Source: Methanospirillum hungatei (GTDB lineage: Archaea; Halobacteriota; Methanomicrobia; Methanomicrobiales; Methanospirillaceae). Taken from it: a DNA stretch of 11,960 bases. The position numbers and the translations under genes are program-made. Positions within the stretch are counted from its first letter, which is position 1, and every line of letters starts with the position of its first letter. Below, in pieces: positions 7,613-11,960 of the stretch. The notes under the pieces were generated by a model. That model worked only from the letters and a program-made list of their open reading frames with translations. It ran no database searches and was not told the origin of the DNA. The stretch is taken from positions 1 through 11,960 of the forward strand of contig NZ_JAIWNS010000160.1 in NCBI RefSeq assembly GCF_020216685.1, read 5' to 3'.

Positions 7613-8620
7613 ATGCAGGATCCGGTCAGCGGATTTACCTATCCGGAGGAGTGGGTCTCCCTCTGCATAGACGAGACAGAGCGCCTTCTTGTCAGTGAGG
7701 GGCTTGCTGTCCTGACTTCAGACGGAACCATACGAAGGCGCGGGTTTACGACAGGGAGTTCTGCATCTGCTGCAGCCAAGGCATCAGTCCTCTCCCTTAT
7801 AAATACCGGATTCAACGAGGTATCAATCCTCACTCCAGCCGGCATACGTGTTCAGATTCCGGTCACCATTACCAGGGGAACCGGAGAGTGCAGGAAATAT
7901 TCCGGGGACTATCCGGGAGACGTCACTGCAGGACTGGTCTTTACCGCAGAAGCGACCCCCGCAGATTCAGGAATTTCCCTTTCCTTTGGTGAGGGAATCG
8001 GGAGATGGAGTCGTGACACACCCCGGTACAAAACCGGAGATCCGGCGGTCTCCTGCCAGGCCATGGATGAGATCAAACACGCAATAGAGGAGGCTGTCCA
8101 GGAGACCGGCATTCCAGGTGTATCAGTCAGGATTTTCGCACGAGAGGGACGAGAAGTTGCAGAAAAAACCCTGAACCAGATGGTTGGAGTCGTCGGTGGC
8201 ATCTCTATACTTGGCACAACCGGATTTGTTGAGCCTTGGGATGATCATCTGGAACAGACCGTCTGTGATCGGGCGGTTCATGCAGAACGGGTCGTACTTA
8301 CCACCGGCAGGATTGGGATGCGATATGCCCGGATGTTATTTCCTGACCATGAAGTCATCCTTGCCGGATCCAGGCTTGGGACTATCATCCCCCATCTTAC
8401 CGGTGAAGTGATCATCTGCGGTCTTCCGGCCCTGGTCTTAAAATATGTAAATCCGTCCATTCTTGATGGAACCGGGTTTTCAACCGTTGAAGAATTTATG
8501 ACAACCGAGCGCTTTCTGCCGGCCATGCTGTCATCTTTTCAGATCTATAAGAGCGCACACCCGAATGTCAGAATAGTCGTGGTGAACCGGGAAGGAGCAA
8601 TCATCGGAGATTCTCAATGA
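7613..8620 (+). CDS. cbiD: Cobalt-precorrin-5B C1-methyltransferase CbiD
   Basis: A 335-residue protein that supplies the C1 methyl group of the corrin ring in the anaerobic pathway. It has its own fold, distinct from the tetrapyrrole methylases. The signature RRGFTTGSSASAAAKA (42-57) near the N-terminus is the CbiD hallmark. GGISILGTTGFVEP (195-208) and VLTTGRIG (228-235) are the other conserved glycine-rich segments. The ATG at 7613 gives MQDPVSGFTYPEEWV, an N-terminus typical of methanogen CbiD. The longer frame from 7565 lies inside cbiC. There is one base between the cbiC stop and this start, and the stop overlaps cbiE by four bases. Confidence 0.95.
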   Translation: MQDPVSGFTYPEEWVSLCIDETERLLVSEGLAVLTSDGTIRRRGFTTGSSASAAAKASVLSLINTGFNEVSILTPAGIRVQIPVTITRGTGECRKYSGDYPGDVTAGLVFTAEATPADSGISLSFGEGIGRWSRDTPRYKTGDPAVSCQAMDEIKHAIEEAVQETGIPGVSVRIFAREGREVAEKTLNQMVGVVGGISILGTTGFVEPWDDHLEQTVCDRAVHAERVVLTTGRIGMRYARMLFPDHEVILAGSRLGTIIPHLTGEVIICGLPALVLKYVNPSILDGTGFSTVEEFMTTERFLPAMLSSFQIYKSAHPNVRIVVVNREGAIIGDSQ

Positions 8621-9207
8621 AGATTGTTGGTGTCGGATGTGGACCGGGGATGTTGACAGGGGCAGCGATTCAGGCAATACAATCTGCACACCTCATCGTC
8701 GGTTCAGACCGGGCACTTGATCTGGTCAGGGATGTCCTTCCACCCCATGCAGAGATCAGGGAGATTGACGATTATAAGGCACTCCGGACTCTGCCTGATT
8801 CTGCAGTCATACTCTCGACAGGTGATCCGATGATATCAGGGCTTGGATATCTTGGCGGGGAGATTATCCCCGGAATATCGTCCGTCCAGCTGGGAGCTGC
8901 AAAAACCGGGGTGACGCTGACAAACCTCTTTCTCATCACCGCCCATGGCAGGGATCATGATCAGGCTGTAGCTGATTGTTGTGAGATGATTGCTGCGAGA
9001 AGGAAGGTATGTATCATCGCTGACCCTGCTTTTCCGGTCAGGACATTAGGACAGAAACTGACTGAAGTTGACCCAAAAGCAGAGATCATCATCTGTGAAA
9101 ACCTGGGATACCCGGATGAACAAATAACAAAAGGAACGGCAAGGAACCCTCCGGCAGTTCAGGGAGGAATGTTCATTTTATTTGTAATAAACCATGGAAA
9201 ATCCTGA
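8617..9207 (+). CDS. cbiE: Cobalt-precorrin-7 C5-methyltransferase CbiE
   Basis: A 196-residue tetrapyrrole methylase that methylates C5, the partner activity to CbiT. The glycine-rich loop is GVGCGPGMLT (5-14), followed by VGSDRALDL (28-36), LSTGDPMISGLG (66-77), IIPGISSVQLGAAKTG (83-98) and ENLGYPDE (161-168). This set fits CbiE rather than the other methylases. GGAG at 8606-8609 is seven bases before the ATG, which overlaps the cbiD stop (ATGA). It is the last gene of the operon. CbiE and CbiT are fused in many bacteria (CobL), yet here they stand at opposite ends of the biosynthetic block. Confidence 0.94.
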   Translation: MKIVGVGCGPGMLTGAAIQAIQSAHLIVGSDRALDLVRDVLPPHAEIREIDDYKALRTLPDSAVILSTGDPMISGLGYLGGEIIPGISSVQLGAAKTGVTLTNLFLITAHGRDHDQAVADCCEMIAARRKVCIIADPAFPVRTLGQKLTEVDPKAEIIICENLGYPDEQITKGTARNPPAVQGGMFILFVINHGKS

Positions 9208-9210
9208 TAG

Positions 9211-9215
9211 TTTTT
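9211..9215 (+). terminator. Candidate T-run terminator after cbiE
   Basis: TTTTT begins four bases after the cbiE stop. Archaeal RNA polymerase can terminate at short T-runs without a hairpin. The run is only five bases, so termination here is plausible but not certain. Confidence 0.35.
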
Positions 9216-9240
9216 GGATATAAATTATTTGGAAAAGGGG

Positions 9241-9299
9241 ATTGGTCTCTGCTCCCTTGGGGCAGTCAACCAGTGATATCGGGTATCACAGAGACCAAT
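9241..9299. other. Three-way-junction-forming element, possible structured RNA or palindromic DNA element
   Basis: ATTGGTCTCTG (9241-9251) and CAGAGACCAAT (9289-9299) are a perfect 11-bp inverted repeat. The 37 bases between them contain two more helices. CTGCTCC (9249-9255) pairs with GGGGCAG (9259-9265) around CTT, with one G-U pair. GTGATA (9273-9278) pairs perfectly with TATCAC (9284-9289) around TCGGG. A consistent fold uses an 8-bp outer stem (9241-9248 with 9292-9299) and both inner hairpins as a three-way junction. GGGG directly precedes (9237-9240) and follows (9300-9303) the element. I do not recognise it as a known RNA family or IS end. Confidence 0.5.
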
Positions 9300-9358
9300 G
9301 GGGTCTTCATCGAACATTCTCCTCCTACAAGATCCTCATGAATTAGATACACACATTT

Positions 9359-9370
9359 GATGGGGGGTGT
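9359..9370 (+). repeat. GATGGGGGGTGT direct repeat, copy 1
   Basis: This exact 12-mer recurs at 9411-9422. It overlaps the 5' arm of a perfect 9-bp hairpin, TGTGAAATG (9368-9376) with CATTTCACA (9380-9388), around an AGG loop. The G-run could pair with the end of 16S rRNA and precedes an ATG at 9374. Confidence 0.6.
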
Positions 9371-9388
9371 GAAATGAGGCATTTCACA
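9368..9388. repeat. Perfect 9-bp hairpin next to repeat copy 1
   Basis: TGTGAAATG and CATTTCACA pair fully around a three-base AGG loop. Part of the 3' side, GCATTTCACAT (9379-9389), recurs at 11192-11202 beyond the transposase-like gene. Its role is unknown. Confidence 0.6.
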
Positions 9389-9410
9389 TGTATGCGTCAG
9401 GTGTTATTCG

Positions 9411-9422
9411 GATGGGGGGTGT
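9411..9422 (+). repeat. GATGGGGGGTGT direct repeat, copy 2
   Basis: An exact copy of 9359-9370, 52 bases downstream. A smaller hairpin follows at 9434-9446 (TCTCT with AGAGA around TGC), and an ATG lies at 9426. The repeat-plus-hairpin arrangement resembles REP-like units, but only two are present and their hairpins differ in sequence. Confidence 0.6.
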
Positions 9423-9590
9423 CTCATGCAGGTTCTCTTGCAGAGAGGTAATTATAGATTATCGTTGAGATATATTAAATTTAGCCCTCATGTTCAGAGA
9501 GATTGAGGTTTTAGTTTAAATTTAGAATTATTTAATTAGGCAACCGATTTTAGAATCAAATTCGTTTTTATTGAACATAAAAACACAAAT

Positions 9591-9601
9591 TTTAAAATAT
9601 A
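9591..9601 (+). promoter_or_regulatory. Candidate TATA box for the transposase-like gene
   Basis: TTTAAAATATA is a good archaeal TATA-like sequence. Its centre lies about 26 bases before the GTG at 9622, so the predicted transcription start coincides with the chosen start codon. That would give a leaderless mRNA, consistent with the lack of a ribosome-binding site there. Inference from spacing only. Confidence 0.35.
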
Positions 9602-9621
9602 TCACATGCCTATTAGCATAT

Positions 9622-11151
9622 GTGAAAACGACTACCCGTGTCAAAAAGATCAACGGGCATGAATACCTGTATGAAATAACCTATTACTACGACAAGGAGA
9701 CCCGGAGAACCAGGCAAAAGAGCAGATACCTGGGAAAAAATGTCGACGGGGAACCGGTCAGGGTCAGGGAGAAAGCAAAAAATCCAGAACGGGTGTACTC
9801 ATATGGAGAATTTATCCCCTACCTTCAGGCGGTAAAGAGCCTGCATATCCAGGAGATTTTGGGAGCCCATCTGACTGACCATGAAGTGCGGCTCTTTCTC
9901 ACCCTTCTCTATGCCGGCATCCATCACCCTGATGCCCTCCACTCCCCTGCCTCATGGTATGACGGAACGGTCCTCCCCCGAATCTTTTCAGGCCTGAAAA
10001 TTACCACCCAGAGCATCTCCCGGCTGCTAAAAAAACTGGGTGAAGGCTCCATTCATCTCAGTATCTGCCGCTCATTATCCCAGATTCCTGAAAGCGGGAA
10101 TATGCGGATCAGCACAATAAACATCCCCATGGTCCAGCAGACCTCATGGCATACCGGGGTATCCCATCACGGAATGGAACCGATTGCTCTGTTTTATGAT
10201 AATATCGCCAATATCCCGGTAGGATATCTTTCATCAGCCCAATATCTCATCACATCAGACCTGGTAAAAGCAATCAATGCAGGAATGCACCTATTCTCCG
10301 GGAAAAAGGGAGTCATCATATCAGGAAAGAGTTTTGCATCGTCAATGAACCTGTATGGAGCACTATACAGTGAGATCCCGGTCATATTTCCTCTTGATCC
10401 GGATCATGATCTCATAAAAGAAGAGATTAAGAAATACCGGGCTGACCTGATGCATCCGAAAAATCTCAAGATCTTCCGGGGTGAAACCCTGTTTGTTATA
10501 CCGGTCAATATCTCCCTTGAAACGGTTCAGATAAAGGGGTACATCATCTACAGTCCACGAAAAGAAGAGGAGATACGGGAACGTTTTGGTGAAGATATCG
10601 AACTCATTGTTGAAAACCTGAATGAGAAACCAATTTATAAATGGGTCAATCCTGCCGAGGCAGTTGCTGATGTTGCCGGCATCTATGAACCCTTCCTCCA
10701 GTGGCGTGTCCAGAATAACCGGATTCTGGTGGATGTCAAGAGAAAGACCCTGGGAAAATATTTAAAAAATTGCGGTATTTCTGTGATTATTACCGGAGAT
10801 CCGGAATACCAGTGGGACACCTGCCTTGAGTGGCTGGAAGAGCGTGCCGAAGCAGAGAGGTTCCTTTCGACATATATCAGAAATTTCCAGGTCTTCCCCC
10901 TCTCTGTAGACAGTGACACGATGAGAAGCGGTGCATTCCTCGTCGCATTCCTGGCTCATGTGGTGAACCGGTGGGTACATGAACAATATGCTAAGTCAGG
11001 ACTTCTCTCAATTTACACCGCTGAAAAAATTTATCTTGAACTCATGAAGATACGCCTCATAGGCCTTGGTAATGATCGGGTTCTGGTAACCGGGCTGAAT
11101 TCACGGCAGAAAGAGATTCTTGATACATTAAAGTGGAACACTGAAATATAA
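9622..11151 (+). CDS. IS1634/IS4-type transposase homologue with degenerate catalytic site
   Basis: A 509-residue open frame. The N-terminus (6-60) reads RVKKINGHEYLYEI, KSRYLGKNVDGEPV and then VYSYGEF, as in archaeal IS1634-like transposases. The RNase H-like part follows. Where these enzymes have the first catalytic Asp (YDITS-like), this protein has NMRISTINI (160-168), with no Asp. Where they have DRGF..xxN, it has GKSFASSMN (235-243), again without Asp. The third acid appears kept as Glu412 in RAEAERF, followed by the family's C-terminal FPLSV and GAFLVAFLAHVVNRWV segments (425-453). There are no stops or frameshifts, and base use resembles the neighbours. The GTG at 9622 is preferred because it places RVKKINGHEYL close to the N-terminus; a TTG at 9571 would add 17 residues. 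Probably inactive as a transposase and perhaps retained for DNA binding. No clear terminal inverted repeats flank it. Confidence 0.8.
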   Translation: MKTTTRVKKINGHEYLYEITYYYDKETRRTRQKSRYLGKNVDGEPVRVREKAKNPERVYSYGEFIPYLQAVKSLHIQEILGAHLTDHEVRLFLTLLYAGIHHPDALHSPASWYDGTVLPRIFSGLKITTQSISRLLKKLGEGSIHLSICRSLSQIPESGNMRISTINIPMVQQTSWHTGVSHHGMEPIALFYDNIANIPVGYLSSAQYLITSDLVKAINAGMHLFSGKKGVIISGKSFASSMNLYGALYSEIPVIFPLDPDHDLIKEEIKKYRADLMHPKNLKIFRGETLFVIPVNISLETVQIKGYIIYSPRKEEEIRERFGEDIELIVENLNEKPIYKWVNPAEAVADVAGIYEPFLQWRVQNNRILVDVKRKTLGKYLKNCGISVIITGDPEYQWDTCLEWLEERAEAERFLSTYIRNFQVFPLSVDSDTMRSGAFLVAFLAHVVNRWVHEQYAKSGLLSIYTAEKIYLELMKIRLIGLGNDRVLVTGLNSRQKEILDTLKWNTEI

Positions 11152-11242
11152 TCAGACAGCCACATTCTAAATAGGCAATATTTTTCCAGGTGCATTTCAC
11201 ATTGAACTTTTAGGCAGGCAATCCCGCCCGGGCATAAACGAA
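11152..11242. other. Convergent intergenic region with a possible terminator
   Basis: These 91 bases separate two convergent genes. A TTTTT run at 11181-11185 could end transcription of the transposase-like gene. A GCCCGGGC palindrome lies at 11226-11233, and GCATTTCACAT at 11192-11202 repeats 9379-9389. No gene is seen. Confidence 0.4.
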
Positions 11243-11960
11243 TTATGAGGTCCGGCTTTCATTGTCAGGAAACCGGATCAGAACTCCATCTTTCATCAAA
11301 AGACCTTCGTCTACCATCTGTTCAAGGATCCTATTTGTCCGTTCCTTCTCACTCTGAATCTTCTGATGGACGAGGTCACACAACAAAGGACCCTCAGCCA
11401 ATAATACTTTCAGGATCCTGCCCCTGATCTCCCGATCACTCCCGGAGAACTTTGATTGCACCGCATAATGTCTGCTCCGGCGGTTCGGATTATCTATTAC
11501 ACCCGCAAGAAATGTCCCATAGTCCATGATGCTGTAATACCATTCACGAGGATGAGTGTGGTCAAGGATCCGGGTAAGCACCGGATATATCTCCGTATCA
11601 GATACCCCCACCCGGTCCTGAAAAAAATGGTGAATGCATACCCGGCGGACGTTGGTTTCAATGAATACTACCGGGCGGTCATAAGTGAACACAACGATTG
11701 ATCCTGCAGTTGCGGCGCCTATGCCAGGGAGAGTCTGTAATATGGCAGGATCATCCGGGACGATACCTCCCCACCGGGACATTATCTCCTGCGCAATCTG
11801 AAGGAGGTATTTTGCCCGCCGGTTATAGCCAAGACCCTGCCATGCCCGCAGGACACCCTCAAGTGATGCCTGAGCAAGAGTCTCAAAATCTGGGAAAATC
11901 CGGATGAATTCATCAAACTTTTTCAGGACCCGGGGGACCTGGGTCTGCTGCAGCATGATC
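11243..11960 (-). CDS. MutY-like HhH-GPD DNA glycosylase, 5' end beyond window
   Basis: A partial gene whose start lies beyond the right edge. The visible part has 237 residues from an in-frame Met at 11956; the reading frame continues upstream. MLQQTQV (1-7) is the MutY motif that normally follows the catalytic Glu, which lies just off the window. WQGLGYNRRA (39-48) and the helix-hairpin-helix LPGIGAATA (76-84) are clear. At the second catalytic position of MutY (Asp in DGNVxRV) this protein has FIETNVRRV (98-106), that is Glu100. The four Fe-S cysteines after the MDYG motif (144-147) are absent, replaced by NPNRRSRHY (156-164). A basic region resembling a winged helix follows (about 175-230). 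The likely role is base-excision repair of DNA, perhaps A/G mismatches, but its specificity cannot be read from sequence. It is convergent with the transposase-like gene. Confidence 0.88.
   Translation of the reverse strand, partial: IMLQQTQVPRVLKKFDEFIRIFPDFETLAQASLEGVLRAWQGLGYNRRAKYLLQIAQEIMSRWGGIVPDDPAILQTLPGIGAATAGSIVVFTYDRPVVFIETNVRRVCIHHFFQDRVGVSDTEIYPVLTRILDHTHPREWYYSIMDYGTFLAGVIDNPNRRSRHYAVQSKFSGSDREIRGRILKVLLAEGPLLCDLVHQKIQSEKERTNRILEQMVDEGLLMKDGVLIRFPDNESRTS

Larger units (their letters stand above)
9208..9621. other. Long structured intergenic region between cbiE and the transposase-like gene
   Basis: About 410 bases without a well-supported gene. In order it holds a T-run (9211-9215); a TATA-like GATATAAATT (9217-9226); a three-way-junction element (9241-9299); two GATGGGGGGTGT copies (9359-9370, 9411-9422), each followed by a hairpin; and a strongly AT-rich tail (9450-9602) with several TATA-like stretches. 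Five runs of four or more G lie on the plus strand between 9237 and 9418. Two tiny ORFs (9374-9451, 25 residues; 9426-9506, 26 residues) follow the two G-rich repeats, which could act as ribosome-binding sites. I regard them as unproven. Confidence 0.6.

Noticed and set aside
9241..9299. Intrinsic terminator or tRNA-like gene at the three-way-junction element
   Set aside because: No T-run follows the structure (GGGGTCTTC does), and arm lengths, loops and the missing CCA/T-loop features do not fit a tRNA.
9208..9621. CRISPR array
   Set aside because: Only two copies of a 12-mer are present, with no regular repeat-spacer pattern and no cas genes.
11226..11233. GCCCGGGC palindrome as a terminator
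   Set aside because: It has no loop and no adjoining T-run on either strand; a short self-complementary run is not enough.

Overview
The window looks like part of the chromosome of a methanogenic archaeon, most likely Methanomicrobiales and Methanospirillum-like. This is an inference. It rests on the archaeal style of the corrin-ring proteins, Shine-Dalgarno motifs of the AGGAG/GGAGG type, AT-rich archaeal-type promoter stretches, and an IS1634/IS4-like protein of a kind common in methanogens. No rRNA, tRNA or CRISPR array is visible.

Positions 1-417 hold no gene that I can support and act as the leader of the following operon. Positions 418-9207 form one tightly packed co-oriented cluster of twelve genes: cbiM, cbiN, cbiQ, cbiO, cbiT, cbiL, cbiF, cbiG, cbiH, cbiC, cbiD, cbiE. 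The first four encode a complete energy-coupling-factor cobalt importer: substrate component CbiM, small membrane protein CbiN, transmembrane coupling protein CbiQ and ATPase CbiO. The other eight encode most of the anaerobic (cobalt-early) route from cobalt-sirohydrochlorin toward cobyrinate. CbiL, CbiH, CbiF, CbiD, CbiE and CbiT carry out methylations (CbiT also decarboxylates), CbiG opens the lactone, and CbiC migrates a methyl group. Cobalt uptake is thus encoded together with the enzymes that use the metal-loaded ring. Chelatase CbiX/CbiK and reductase CbiJ/CobK are absent, as are the amidation and adenosylation genes; they must lie elsewhere or be replaced.

Positions 9208-9621 are non-coding or nearly so and unusually structured. 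Just after cbiE there is a T-run, a TATA-like stretch and a compact element that folds as a three-way junction. Farther on come two copies of GATGGGGGGTGT 52 bp apart, each followed by a hairpin and a very short ORF. The next gene (9622-11151) is an intact IS1634/IS4-type transposase homologue that appears to have lost the first two acids of its DDE triad, so it may be a domesticated protein.

A short convergent intergenic region (11152-11242) separates it from a minus-strand MutY-like DNA glycosylase gene. That gene is cut by the right edge, lacks the Fe-S cysteines, and has Glu where MutY has its second catalytic Asp.

The most unusual features are the transposase-derived protein, the structured region before it, the long C-terminal extension of CbiO, and the missing family histidine in CbiC.
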